From positions 563,001 through 627,000 of the forward strand of contig OY987248.1 in assembly GCA_963920765.1 (NCBI GenBank): a DNA stretch of 64,000 nucleotides. The letters are read 5' to 3'. A model generated the notes under the pieces. The model was given only the letters and a program-made list of their open reading frames with translations. It was not told the DNA's origin and searched no databases. The DNA is from Ulota crispa. Its lineage: Eukaryota > Streptophyta > Bryopsida > Orthotrichales > Orthotrichaceae. Positions within the stretch are counted from its first letter, which is position 1. Each line of letters opens with the position of its first letter. Below, one piece after another: positions 11,601-24,000 of the stretch. The translations under genes and the position numbers were made by a program.

Positions 11601-14059
11601 TGAAGTTTTTCTCTTTACTGAACTAACAGCCGTGGCATTATGGTTGTGGACACATTCATCTGTATTCTGATAGAAGCGAAGGTTAGAAACTTCTTAAGTT
11701 AACGGTTGTTTGCTGTATGTTGTAGAGAGTCGGCCAGTACTCTTCTTCACAGCTGATTTTATGACTCTACGTTCAATTGCGTGGGCACCTGCACCCTGGT
11801 ATTTTATACTTTCCGAGGACCAAACCATGCGTAATCCTTACTTTGTTTGTTAACAGGGATTCATTGTTTAGTATTTTAGGTGTGAATTGATCAACTAACT
11901 TTTGGATCAGAAAGAATTATAAAGTTCTTCGACATTGAGTGTATGTCCGCTTTTTTGGCAGTGGTACAGTTGGGAAGCATTTGATAGCCACAGCTGGTCA
12001 TAGTGGCTGGGTACGATTTTGGGATCTCCGGTAAGTACCTGAATCATGACATGGAAGCCTCTTTGGTTCCACTTCTATTTCAGTCGTACAACTGACACGC
12101 TTTCCGGAAATATCAAATCATTAGTAGTCAATCCTTTGGCAATATAGGATGACAATGTACTAGAATGAACGACTGGCATTGCCTTTTTTTCTAATCCGTC
12201 TCAATTCTAGTTACTTGCGTTATCACCTGTGGCTTTATGTGTACTTCCAAGGCTGCTTCTCATGGTTTTTTAGTTAGGTTTGATGATTTCCTGTCAGATG
12301 ATGTCGAGTAGTTTAACGTATGTTGATGGATGGAACTGCAGGGATCCGTATCAACCTGTTTACGAGTTGCAAATATCACGAGGTGTTGTCACGTGCATTG
12401 ACTGGGTATCGGATCCTAGGTGAGTGTTTATATGCCATAGAACACTTTCTGACTTCCTTACGTCATGTAGATGCTTCTGTATCGAAGTGTGACTTGATGT
12501 GGATGTTGGTTTACTAGGTGTATTTTGATAACTATGGACGACGGTTCGGTGCGGATATTGGCTATGGATAAAGCCGCTACAGAGACGGCCGTTACTGGAA
12601 GACCTTACACAGGCACGCCTACCCAGGGACTTGCAAGTTATTATGCATCTTATTATGCAATGTGGGGCGTACATGTTTCTCGAAAGTCCGGTAAGTACCA
12701 CTTCCTGACATTCAAAAAACGCACTTTGACTGTGAAGGTTTTTGATTCGTGTTTTGAACCAAACAGTTTCAACCAAAAACCTTGAGCTAAACATCTTGTC
12801 ACTATTTCGCAGGTTTGGTGGCCTACTGTGGCACTGATGGCAATGTCAATCAATTTCAGGTTCGTCATTTGCTCGTGTCATCAAATTCCTGTTGTGAGCA
12901 AGCTTCTTAAATGTGTGAGGCTCTATGTTGTGAAATCAAACAGTCAAGCAACACTAATTTTTTCGGTGCTGTTAACCCATTAAGGACTGGTCGACCAGTT
13001 CCTGGTCGATTTTGACTCTTTTCAGTTTGTAGAGAGAGCATGTCAAGGAATTTGATGACGTGGCAAAGGGGACGGGTCTGGGGAATTGGAAAGTGAAGAG
13101 TTTAGGACAATAACCAGGCCAATCTGAGGTGGCATGTGGCTAGAGGGTTGAAAAAACTAAAAGAGACAATAACCAGGCCAATCTGAGGTGGCATGTGGCT
13201 AGAGGGTTGAAAAAACTAAAAGAGTACTGGCTGAAAATACACCAATAAATGCAAAAAGATGGCCATAACAACTAAAGAGTGAGCATAATTTATGATGCAT
13301 AACCCTAAACTCTGCAAGATACTTCCTTCTGTACGGTCAGATCTGTGATAGTCATCTGTATTCAAAAACCCTAAAATTTCCCCCAAATGGCAATACAAAG
13401 GATTGCCCACCCCAGAATCGACCACGGTCGTTAAAGGGTTAATGGTGTATTTTCTTCTGACTGGGACTTTTATTTTTTGGTTAGAATATTTGAGATACGT
13501 AATGTTTGGCTCACCTGATCGTGGTTGACAGTTGACGGAGAAGGCGCTCATGAAAGAGGGCTCCCGATACAGGCAGCCACACTTCCTCTGTGGAGTGTTT
13601 GCTGCTGACACGGAAACGGGAACCATGCACATAGTAACCCAAAACCTTGTACCTTCACCTCGGCAAAAGGAGATTGTTATGGACCAGCTCTCTCCCCAGT
13701 TTAGGCGAGACTTCCTCACTCGACGAAACGCCGTTCTGAAGTTCAACGGAGCAGGTTCAGGGTTTATACCAAGTGGCAACCCGCTTGATATGGAGAAACC
13801 AAGCAGCAAGAAGAAAAGAGCTGACGATACACCCTCCAAGAAAAGCAAGAAGCAGGATGCTGGAGACGAGGCTGACGAGGATGGCAGCGAGCCTGCTGGC
13901 GATATTCAGGACCTCGCAGATTCTGTACAGAATTTGCCCCAGCGTGTTGTCGCCGTTCAGCGCCTGCGCTGGAACTCCAATCGAGGAAAAGAAGCTTGGT
14001 TAGCCTATGGAGGTGCGGCTGGTATCATACGCTGCCAGTACGTGCTTCCCATTCAATGA
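8603..14059 (+). CDS. TFIIIC-subunit-like WD40-repeat protein with AT-hook/RG-rich segments, left copy
   Basis: Thirteen-exon gene, about 808 residues. Exons read as 8603-8673, about 9010-9316, about 9640-9765, 9883-10586, 10911-11045, 11300-11372, 11501-11543, 11726-11798, 11962-12030, 12342-12419, 12518-12690, 12813-12859 and 13532-14059; phases agree throughout, but the acceptors of exons 2 and 3 are uncertain. Family signatures are YAGGSVWALDWCPR, KGLLQIWAI, LGYIAVVLGDGSVQV, VEWSTWPPHDMLL, HSGWVRFWDLR and the C-terminal RLRWNSNRGKEAWLAYGG. Together these match the GTF3C2/Tfc6-type WD40 subunit of the Pol III factor TFIIIC and its plant homologues. Between blades lie RG-rich, AT-hook-like stretches (KGRGRGGKWGRG near residue 220; RGRGRGRGRPP near 275), likely for DNA contact. 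A lysine-rich acidic tail segment (KKKRADD, KKSKKQD) precedes the last blade. The last intron (12860-13531) holds a TTAA element. It points inward, convergent with the identical copy in the right arm. Confidence 0.8.
12972..13442. mobile_element. TTAA-flanked piggyBac-type MITE in the last intron of the WD40 gene (left arm)
   Basis: TTAA at 12972-12975 and 13439-13442 flank inverted ends CCCATTAAGGACTGGTCGA and, from the right, CCCTTTAACGACCGTGGTCGA. It is about 463 bp and non-coding, and sits wholly inside intron 12. It is related to the copy at 53690-54320 through its ends and internal blocks (GATCTGACC; TTTCAACCC..ACATG). It contains a 59-bp tandem duplication (13106-13223). Confidence 0.7.
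13106..13223. repeat. Two-copy 59-bp tandem duplication inside the intronic MITE
   Basis: The unit begins GACAATAACCAGGCCAATCT and ends AAAACTAAAAGA. Copies at 13106-13164 and 13165-13223 look identical. The related element at 53690-54320 has the corresponding block once, so the duplication arose in this lineage before the arms were equalised. Confidence 0.85.
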
Positions 14060-14319
14060 CGTGGCTTCTGTAGCTTTGAACCTTGCCTTTATTTTTTACG
14101 ATTCTGGATTCTGGCTATTTTGCTATGTTGGAGTTCAATTTAAAAGTAATATATCTTTGGCTGAATTGGTGCTTGTGTATACTTTGGAGCCTTGGTTCAT
14201 ATTGAGTGGTTTTTCACACTATGGTCGACACACCCATACCTGAGCGTTTAAGGGTTTGGGGTACCGCAAGGTCTGGGAAAATTCAGGAAAAAAATCAGTA
14301 GGGTTAGCCATATTTTACA

Positions 14320-14729
14320 GGGAATTGCTAAAGTCACACCCAAAATTGCTAACACCACACCCCCAAGGTGTGCTTTGAGCATGAAATGTGAGAATTTAAT
14401 GCTAATGTTTTTTAAATGGATCAAAAGATTTGTTTCACCTCTATCATTCTAAGGCTACATTCAAAAAAATTGGAGGTGCTTGAATTTGAAACTAAAAGTA
14501 TAAGACTTTTGAATTACTTAAAGCAAAAATACATCAAAATTTGAGGAATGGTGTTGTAAAAGTTCAACAAAGATGAACAAATCCAAATTTTTTTTTCAAG
14601 GAGGTGGTAATGCCATGATTGAATGAATGATGGACCACTTGAATAAAAAAATGATACCATTAAATTCTCAAATTACATGCTCATAGGGGTGTGGCGTTAG
14701 CAATTTTGGGTGTGGCGTTAGCAATTCCC
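14320..14729. mobile_element. 410-bp MITE (GGGAATTGCTAA ends), left arm
   Basis: Termini GGGAATTGCTAAAGTCACAC and, reverse-complemented from the right, GGGAATTGCTAACGCCACAC. Flanks TATTTTACA (14311-14319) and TATTTTATA (14730-14738) form a 9-bp duplication with one mismatch, suggesting a Mutator-type element. The ends carry a second internal direct motif (AAATTGCTAAC). Homologous to 60893-61282 and, at the ends, to 43669-44427. It lies just downstream of the WD40 gene. Confidence 0.7.
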
Positions 14730-15475
14730 TATTTTATATCAAAGGGCACAATTACTGCTCATAGGACCCTAAAAGCAATTGTGGACTAACATTGAAATTG
14801 CTTGGATGTGTTCCTATAACGGCTCTTGACGGTCCTAGTCCCAACCCTCCCAAACCAATTTAGCAACTGACTTGTGGGAAGATTTGCTTGTGCAAGTAGC
14901 ATTCACAACTCCACTTAGAGTTCAAGAGTGTTTGATGGACACCTCAAATTTAGGGTGCAGGATTGAGAGCCGCTCAAGAATGGGTATGTCTACCTTACAC
15001 ATGGCACTAAAACCTCAGAAACTGATTAGCGGGGAATGAAGAATCAAGGATTATACTTTCACCGTGTGTTCCAAGTTCTAAATACGAAGTTCCAAGTCCC
15101 GGTTCACTTATAAATGCCAACATGGCAATACCATTTCGAAATTCTGGCTGGAAAATCATAGAACTTTTGCTCAAAAACAGGATCTTACAATAAAAGCATC
15201 CCAACTTGGCAACCGAGACACAGTAGCTTCTTAAATAGAACACATAAGCTTTTTTTGAAATTTTATGCGCCCTTACAACAAAGTTGGGATCTGGCATAGA
15301 CTCGGGATTTGTCAAGTTGGAATGTGGGACAAATTGTGCACTGCCACCAAGAGTTCAAAGTTCGTAGACACGCAACATGTTTTCTAATTGTCTTTGTCGG
15401 TCTCAGGGCGGAATCAAGTGCACCCAAACAAACCCCTCCCGTGGATCCCAAGGTTTGCCGCTTCTCAATTTCAGT

Positions 15476-16805
15476 GAAACTTAACTATTACAAGTTTATT
15501 AACTTTATCAAAGACTCTTTTTACTACAAGCTCTCTCATTGAAATCTCTATTTCCATGGTACACCATGCTTCACATTTTTTCAAGATATTGGATTAGGAA
15601 TTTTGGGAGGGTGTTAGAGTAGTTTTACATACCTGCAGTAGTATCGTTAGTTACTATTCATCATTCTCCCTGGCTGCTATGTTTGAATTTGATCTACGCA
15701 CATACAAAACCTCGAACATGTGTGTTTATTCACTCTCTTACTAATGTATACAAATTCTTTTCAAATTCGTATACGACTTCATCACTAGAAAAACCCATTT
15801 TTTCTTTTACTAATTTATTTTTGGATGTCCACTTGTTTTTATGTTGCATCTGATGTTAAATTAATGTTTTGATTTTATGTTTGATGTCGTTGTTAGTATA
15901 AAAATTAATAGACGTCCAAAAAAATTTGTCAAATAACTTAGGTTTCTTTGAGTGCATGCAAAAACATTTAAAAATCAATTAAGATTTTGAGTTTATTGTT
16001 GAAAATTGCCCTAAAATCTTAAAACCAAGTAAAGTGTGCTACCACTATTTAAAGGCTACTCTATAGTAGGAGTGAAGGGCATAAAAAATTGGGGCCTTCT
16101 GCAATTTCTCTCTAAGTATTGGTAGTGGTTTTTTTGGAGAGTTTCCTGTACTCTTTGTTGTGACAATCAATGTGTTGAGGTGTTGCATGGAGGTTAAGAG
16201 AAGAAGTTGTGGAGGTATTGTTAAATTGGTTGTGTGCAGTTAGTTTGCAACACCTTATAGTGGTAAGCTCTATTTGTATATGATTTTTGATCACGCATTG
16301 GAATTGATGTGTTGTTTCTTATGTTTGGGGCAAAGAACGTATGCCTAAGCTACCATGTTCCTTCATTGTTAACTATCTATAAAAAAGAGGGTTGCAAGGC
16401 ACTCCATTCCATCAATAATTGAGGTGCTGCTCAATGTCAGATATTTTGTGAAGTTAAATGGTTAGATGTTGGTCTAGGTAATACATTTTTAAATCTTTGT
16501 GCATGATGCCAATAGGGTGTTGATAAACTTTTGGTGAGAAAGTGAGTGATGTATAGTAGTTCAAAGGAATGAGAGATGTCTTCATATTTTTTGTGATTGA
16601 GATGAATATATGATGATGATTTGCACTTTTGTAAATAAACAAAAATTAAGGTTGTTTTCCTTGTTGTACCTTGCCCAATGTTGAATTTCTTATTGAAAAA
16701 TTCTACAATGAGGTCTATTAACATATTTGAATGGAACAATACAAGGTACACTAATTGGGTTTTTACACAACATAGTTTCAATGCTTGAAATTTAGCCCTC
16801 CTTTC
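15476..16805. other. AT-rich intergenic DNA between the left arm and the dioxygenase gene
   Basis: No supported gene. It includes the 3' flank of the minus-strand dioxygenase gene. Short open frames (16112-16294 and 16437-16781 minus) have no recognisable features. Confidence 0.4.
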
Positions 16806-19790
16806 TCATTTCTTTGAAGTATAATACAATGATTCCATGCTTCGCCATTCCAACATCATTTGCATTAAGTTCTGTAATAAAGCACTTGTGTACTCTTCCC
16901 AAGGCTTTATTACTGTCTCCTCAATGTCCTTGTGATACACTAGGTGCAAAGAACCTAAACAATTTGGTGCCAAGTTCAATGTTCTTGGTCTCTTGGAGTT
17001 TTGGAATTCATCGTCCTGGAAATCTTGCACAATTTGTGTAGTTGTGTAGGGTAAAAAGTCACCAGAGGCTGCGGTCATGCAAGCACTCCTCCATTCATGG
17101 AATTGCACTACCTGTGATCACCAAGTATGCATAATGCCATGAAAAATTTGTCTATTGTAAGCTTTGTTAATAATAAAAGTGTCCAAGCAAAGCCTTGAAT
17201 TGACAACCAAATGGAATGCACACAAAAACTCAGTCTATCCATTCTCTATGGGTCTTGCATATTGGCTAATTAGATAAAGAGGAGACAACCTTCAACAAGT
17301 CACAAATGTCCTCGTGCTAATGGATGTGAATAATACCTGCAATGCATGAAGAACGTTTGCAAATTCGTAATCAACATCTTGCTGTTGGTACTTAAGTGTA
17401 ACAGGCATTTCGAATTTATTGTCTTGATCTACAAAGCAACATAAAGCACTGACATCATTTGCTAAGACTCCTCTATTATTGTACTAGAACTTGAGTAGTC
17501 ATAAGCCATAGCCCGTACCGCTAATTAACTAACTAGAATTAGCAACTAAATGCCCATACTACCCAGATTTTGCCACTTCACAAATTGGTGCTAACTCCCG
17601 CTCACTAATTGCAATCTATTTACAATCATTGCCACCAATTACCTTTGCTACCGAATTTTGAAAAAGTGAATCAAATTTGCCCTTATCAATGGCTTTAACT
17701 GTATAATAACCAATTCTAAGCAAGTAGCAGTACGCTAATTGAAACCTTGAATCCTTATTAATTACCTTGAAAGTGCTAACAGACACTAGGGTAGTGAACT
17801 AGCTAACAAACCTTAACAATTTAATTAGTTACTTGATGTTACTTGGTAGGACCTACTGGTTGTAGAGCTTTAGAAGGATTCATGCAAGCAAGAGAAACAG
17901 GTTCTACGGGACAAGAGGGTGGCAAAGTACCATCTTTTTGGAAAACACATTGGAAGCCCAGAGAAGCAAGCCGATTCACACGCACGTCAAATCCTTGATC
18001 AACCTCCAACAAGGTATTTTCAACCGCTGCACAAGACTCACACCCATCGTTGTGACCAATTTTGAATTCCATTTTGCTGGTGCTGACCCAATACATCAAG
18101 TCTGATGCAGGAAGTGGCACAATACAATCTCGTAAAGGAGCATCTCTGGAAACCTGCGTTTACAAATCAAGTCATTATCAAAGATCCAACTGTGTTATTG
18201 GAGATTTGAACATGTGAAAGACAAGATAAATGCAACAACACGGTGGGCATTGATGACTTTAAACAAGGTTCGTGCCAAAACAAAGAACCTTTCTTCTGTT
18301 TGATTTAATAATTTGGATTCTCAGTTAAACAGGATGACCTGTGATGGCTGAGAGGCAACACCGGTGTTTACTCCACAAAAGTCCTTTGCTCGAGACCCAC
18401 GTAACTTATCTTGCTTCTCGTGAATAAGGGATGTGACAGGTATGAGCTGATCTATGATTTTCTTATCCTCATCATGCGCAGCGTCCCGAGTGAACCACAT
18501 TGCCATTGTGATCCGATCCCCATCTGTAACCTGCAAAGATAATACCCTAAGGTGATCTATGTACCTTTTGTATGACACTAACTGCACAACTCAGGTGTGA
18601 CAAGCATCTCTAATAGGAGAACATTAACCCATGAAGATGTTAACCAAATTTGCTAAACAGCATAAAAACCCTAATTGAAATGTACCGACTCAGCAAGTTA
18701 TAGACGTAGGATTTAAAAAGTAGAAAACCAGCAACGAACCTCGTCAACAGAGTGAACATTGTCCTCGTTAGCGGAGTAGATCAAGACGGTCTGCAAAGAA
18801 CCATGCAGGAAATCGATGAGGTTGTATGGCCATATCACAATGGGATCAAGCCTTTTGCACATTCCAGTAGCAGTGAACTTCATAATGTCTGAATAGCCAC
18901 GAGTACGTACCCCCAAAGTTGGAACCACTGTTGCTGGCTCGCCCTCTTGAAAATGAAACAGGCCACCATGAAAGTCTTGCTCGTATGTGTTCAAGTAGCA
19001 AACAGCCTTGCACAAAATCAAGCCCGCAGAATATTTGTTAGTACATCTCCCTCTAGCACCATCACTGTTGCTCTGTTCTGTGAAAGTCCTTGAGTTAAAA
19101 CATACCGAGAAATGCCGCTGTTGCAAGTAATCCCGGTTGTCATCGCTGTGCCATCCTATGTTGGCGCCTTTCGTCCAGCTGCAACCTTCCCCCCTTTGTT
19201 GTTAGATTGAAGTTGAGTTAAGGGACTGCACCATAATCCACTGTTGCTCCAATAGTACAAGGACACAATAATAGTCGTGTCCGACACACTCCTAGTATCA
19301 TACCTCTTTACTCCAGAAACATGGAACGGATACAACTCAAAAGTGGCAAAAATATGCTTTTCACGGATTGCTTCAGCATATTACCAGCAGACGCTCTCCA
19401 TGCAACGCTAGGCAGCACTGACCTGATTAATCCAGTGAATTCCACGAAGAGCTCAAATTCGCATCCAAAAAACTCTTCAACCGCCTCTTTTAGCTTCTCT
19501 GCAACCAAGACAAGGAATTCAAAACCACGATTAGAAGGGAAGTAGGGGGCTGCCGCGTCGAAGTGGAAGCAATGCAGCTGGTCTCCGCTCACGGCACTAA
19601 AAAAGAACAAAGGGAGGAACGAGAGCATGGAAGCCCTAGGCAGGTGTGAAGACTGGTACGCACCGCGCAAGGCTAGGAAGGGCATGACGAGAGCGGCGGA
19701 GTTGGTAGCCACCAGGTGCGAGAGCGTCGTGCTGAAGACATGCGGCCGGTAGCCCACTACTCCACAACTCTTGTGAATGAACACCAATTC
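16806..19790 (-). CDS. PKHD-type 2-oxoglutarate/Fe(II)-dependent dioxygenase (prolyl-hydroxylase-like); first exon not located
   Basis: Exons on the minus strand: 19790-19664, 19498-19423, 19178-19106, 19006-18911, 18790-18740, 18530-18339, 18153-17931, 17428-17337 and 17111-16806. Phases agree; about 411 residues without the start exon. The first visible exon opens ELVFIHKSCGVVGYRP. EEFFGCEFELFVEFTGLI then leads to GWHSDDNRDYL, with the HxD iron ligands. YLNTYEQDFHGGLFHF forms the double-stranded beta-helix core. NVHSVDE supplies the distal His, and DGDRITMAMWF contains the Arg expected to hold 2-oxoglutarate. Plants have uncharacterised proteins of exactly this layout; the hydroxylated substrate is unknown. 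The C-terminal part (LLEVDQGFDVRVNRLASLGF, then YQQQDVDYEFANVLHALQ) is a plant-specific extension. The gene stands head-to-head with SSADH. A broken copy of its exon 7 and intron lies at 59528-63700. Confidence 0.8.
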
Positions 19791-21097
19791 CTGCAGCCAC
19801 CGTCACAGCAACCGGCTTCTCTTGTTTTCTTATTGAATCCTCTAGCCCAAATTGGGGCACCATGAACCATGTGCAGAGCTCGGAATTACCCGAGAAGAAT
19901 GGAATCGTGGTTTAGACAACCCTAACGAAACCCTAATTTAGTCAAGGCGTGGCATTCAACTCGCGATTCGGCAGAATGCTGATCTGGAGCTTGCGAGAAG
20001 CATGCAATCTCAAGGCAAAAGAAGACACAATTTCCCTCTCCGATCGGATGGCTACTTCTTCGGAAACAACGATGCCTGGCAGCACGGCAGACTCGACCAG
20101 TTCAATGTGTTTAAACTCGAAGGCGAGAATGAGCAAAAGACCTGGCAAAGCTCGCGCGATATGAATCCCGGCAGGAGAAGCCGCTTGCCCTCCACTATCG
20201 TCGCCAGATTCCTTCCCACCATGTCCGCAACGTCAGGCTCCGTCATCGCCGACTGCTTACACTGTCCAAACCCCCATCACGGCAGAGTTCGTGCCTCCCA
20301 ACAGCAATTAGTCCATCAATCTCGATTCCCAAGGCCTAATTTCCACTGAAACCACAATAAACTCGACGCTGTGGATCCATAATTAGCTATGGACAATCCT
20401 CTACAGTCACATGAATAGCAGTCGTGGCGGTGGCGGTGACAATTTTGGGCACGAACGGATTGGCGACTCACGAGAATGAGGTGGCGAAGGACTCCGAAAG
20501 GGACAGACGAAACACTTTCATGAGTAAGCGATCTAGAGTTTTGAGATACTCCTCCACTTGAATCCCATCTTCTGAATGACTCACCCCAGTTACGGATCGT
20601 CACGCTGGCCGGGCAGGTCAGAATTAGAAATGCGCACGAGGCATCGCTTTCAGCATCCCCCCTGCGGCTATTATTAACCACGTGCAAAAGGCATCCATGT
20701 TCCGGAACCCAGGTCCTCCTGCACGACCCCCGTCCCCCGATAGCAGCAGACTTCGCCAGATGCCTGCTGCCGGCGTCGTCTTGTTAGCAGTGGCGACGCA
20801 AGGGTGCTAATTGGTGTTCAGATTCCTCCAAGTTCGAGCGTTTCATCTGGTGCCTGCAGCGAATTGGCGTGAAGTGAAGTCTTGTTTGGTCTGGTGCTCC
20901 TCTGTCTCGGGCACATTCCGTTGAAGGATCTTTTTGGGTTCTCGGGATTATGTTTTGGATGCGACCTCTGCTGCGAGCTCCCTGCCCAGTAATTGGTTCG
21001 GACTGAACCCCGGGCTTTCCAATTCGGGACGTCGAGGCGGCTGCAGAATCGAAGAGCTTAGAGACCAGGGGATTGGAGGAGGAGTTGGAGGCGGAGG
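19791..21097. promoter_or_regulatory. Shared divergent upstream region of the dioxygenase (-) and SSADH (+)
   Basis: About 1.3 kb separates the first visible dioxygenase exon from the SSADH start codon. It must contain the dioxygenase start exon plus both promoters. Several TAAACCCTAAT-like or ACCCTAAT motifs (around 19920-19940), resembling plant telo-box elements, lie nearest the dioxygenase. Overlapping open frames on both strands have no family support. Confidence 0.35.
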
Positions 21098-24000
21098 ATG
21101 GCGATGGCAGCACAGGTGGGAGCGACGGTGCAACTGAGCGATACGGGTCTGCTCAAGTCGCAAGGACTCGTCGGTGGCGAGTGGACGGATGCCCTTGACG
21201 GTCGCATGCTCGCCGTAAGTCTACTCTTCTTGACCCCCTTCCAATTCTTCGTCACCCTCCCTGCCTCCTCTTTCTCTTCACAATCCAGTGTGGCGTCGTC
21301 ACTCCCCTCTCACCGATTTTTCTTCTACCTTCTTCCGCATTCTTGTCACGTTCGATGTGTATCGCTGTCGTGATGGTGGCGTTCTTGTGCATCTCGTGAC
21401 TGGCATCCGTGCATCTGTGGGGTTTGCTGAGCGCCGTCTTCTTTCCAGGTCAACAATCCCGCCACCGGAGAGCTGATTGCGAAGGTCCCGTTCATGGGCA
21501 AGAAAGATGCGCAGAAGGCAATCGAGGCCGCTTCAGCAGCCTTCCAACGTGAGTCCTACTTGGAATTCTCTTGACAATCATGTGTGCATTCCCATCCATA
21601 GAATGGGGCATTCCTACGAGTGCTGGTACGGCTTTGGGAGTGCATTCACAAGTGATTATGGTGACAGTCTAGCGCTTGATATTAATGTGTGCCTCGCTCA
21701 AAAGCCCCCTCTTGCGTTGCATATTGTAGCTTGGAGCAAGAGAACTGCGTTCGACAGATGCAACCTCCTACGAAAGTGGTATGCCTTGTCCCGAGAGTCC
21801 TAGCTATGTCGAGTTGACCTTGATTGTGATGATTCTGTTTACTATATAACCCATTTGACAGCAATTTGAGGAGGTTTTCGTTGCCCTGTTGACAAGTTTC
21901 GTTGAGCAAGCAGGTTCGATCTGATTCTGGCGAACAAGGAGGACCTTGCTAAGCTTATGGTCCTGGAGAATGGGAAACCTCTTGCGGAGGCGAAGGGAGA
22001 GGTAGTTGCAAGCACCACCTGAACTAACTCTACACTAGCAGTCCCGGTGCATGTAAACTCTTATGTTACAGGTTCAAAGTGATGCTCTATGGCAAGGTAG
22101 TGTGTTTCCGTGGCTGGGTTTTCAGTGGATGCTGCTCTGATGAGTTGATTGGATTGTGAACGTGCAGGTTGCCTATGGGGCAGGCTTTGTAGAGTACTAT
22201 GCAGAAGAGGGGAAACGGGTATACGGCGATATTATTCCCTCCCCGTTTCCCACAAAACGAATGTTGGTCATGAAGCAAGTGAGGCTGCCCTAAACCGCTT
22301 GCAGCAATTGTGTTGTCATATCTGTTTCCATCATTGTGTGGAACATTGCCAGGGGAAGGTTTTGGACGTCTTCAATCATAGGCTTGTGGATAGATTCTTC
22401 TTTCGTAACCGAGTCTAGAGAACAGGAGCAGGAGCTCTATAACTTAGCATAAGAGTGCTTCTGAGCAGAGATTGTAGTGAAATTTCTATTGTGCGTGGGG
22501 CTGGCAGCCGGTTGGAGTGGTAGGTGCCATCACACCATGGAACTTCCCGCTTGCCATGATAACCCGCAAGGTCAGTTGTTCCTATCAAGCTTTTCGTAGG
22601 TGGGTACATTTTTTAGATTCAGTGACTTTTGAGATGAGAAGGTCGTTGAGCTCCTCGATATTCTAGGCTTGTAGTGAGTTGGTGGCTTTGATTGCAGGTG
22701 GCACCGGCACTGGCAGCAGGGTGCACCGTGGTCGTGAAACCAGCGGAGCTTACGCCTCTGACGGCTCTGGCTGCAGCTCAACTTGCGATTCAAGCAGGCA
22801 TTCCTCCTGTAAGCGTTCCAGATCCGACTGTCTTTCACAAGTGACTTCGCTGCTCCGACTGGTTTTTCTTTGAGTACAATGGACTTACTGAGAGAACATG
22901 CAATGTATGCTAGGGTGTGCTGAATGTGGTGATGGGAGATGCTATTGAAATCGGCGCCGCCATGATGGACAGTAATGAGGTATCTTAATCTCCCAAATGC
23001 TGGCTATAGATACGATCGTTTGGTCTTGGACCTTCACGGGTTTTTATGTGAAACTGCATCCTCTCTGTATGCAAAGCGTAATGCTCTTTTTTGCTGTGGG
23101 TTTGGGTGGCAGCCTTCTCTGACCTTCGTGTCAAGCTTGAAGAGCTGAATAACTTGGTTCTTTGTTTGCCTAAAACGGTGCACTCTCGAGCCATTTTTTA
23201 AACACCATTGCGTAATCGTGAGTAAGGTGCTGCAACTGTAAATTTTCGCAGGTGCGGAAGATTACGTTTACAGGTTCAACTCACGTCGGGAAAATACTCA
23301 TGGCTGCTGCTGCCAAAACCGTGAAGAAGGTTGGTTGCACATGTGCCTTAGACGGGCTAGATTTCTACTCGTTAATTTATAGCAACGAGCACAACGGGAA
23401 TTGCCGCATTTCTGATTGAAAGTTACGTTGGTGGAAAGCATGTGGAGGTGTTCAACGATCTTGTAAGTAGAAACTTCTGAGGTAGCAACTTTGCCTGGCT
23501 ATAGATATCTCTGGAGCTGGGCGGGAATGCGCCTCTCATCATTTTCAATGATGCTGATATTGAGATCGCCGTCAAAGGAGCGGTATGAATCTTGCACCTG
23601 TCCACGTCACCTCTCCGATTTGAAATTCCCTCTTTTTGCATGTTTTTGCTTCTCACGACTTCGATTCTCACTCTTAGTCTTTGGCGATGTGATCTTTTGA
23701 ATCTGGGACAATGTTTTGGAGAACTTTGAAGTGTGGTGTGGTCACAAGAGTCTTATGTGGTGCGCTAACTGAGTAAGAAATTGTGGATGCAGTTGCACGG
23801 CAAATTCAGAAACACCGGCCAGACATGCGTTTGTGTCAACCGCATTCTTGTGCAGGATGGTAAGAACGGACGTTGCGAGATTGCATTATGTCCAAAGTAA
23901 CGGATCGAACGGGAGCATGTGTTGTTGGGTGGGATATGTTTTAGAGTTTGTTGAGGTTCTAGGACTGCTGTTGGAACGGATGCCCTGACAGGCACATGCA

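Larger units (their letters stand above)
7197..15475. repeat. Left arm of a giant inverted repeat (about 8.2 kb)
   Basis: Positions x in this arm correspond to 60553-x in the right arm, reverse-complemented. Landmarks along the arm (for example 7479/53074, 9032/51521, 10634/49919, 13216/47337, 15315/45238) all sum to exactly 60553, so there is no net insertion or deletion. Stretches compared directly (around 8701-8760 and 14281-14340) are identical, and every long reading frame has an identical partner. Mismatches appear only at the edges: at least four in 7197-7257, and many plus a small indel from about 15384 inward, where similarity fades by about 15475. The arm carries a complete WD40 gene, one TTAA element and one 410-bp MITE. 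Confidence 0.95.

Noticed and set aside
19499..19663. Dioxygenase reading continued through the first visible intron
   Set aside because: The frame is open across it, but the inserted residues do not fit the family. Splicing G|AG restores ALREKLKEAVEEFFG, and both splice sites are good.
22073..22097. Possible 25-nt microexon in the SSADH intron after exon 4
   Set aside because: It has AG and GT borders, but 25 nt would break the phase, and direct joining of exons 4 and 5 gives the conserved [16 protein letters not shown].
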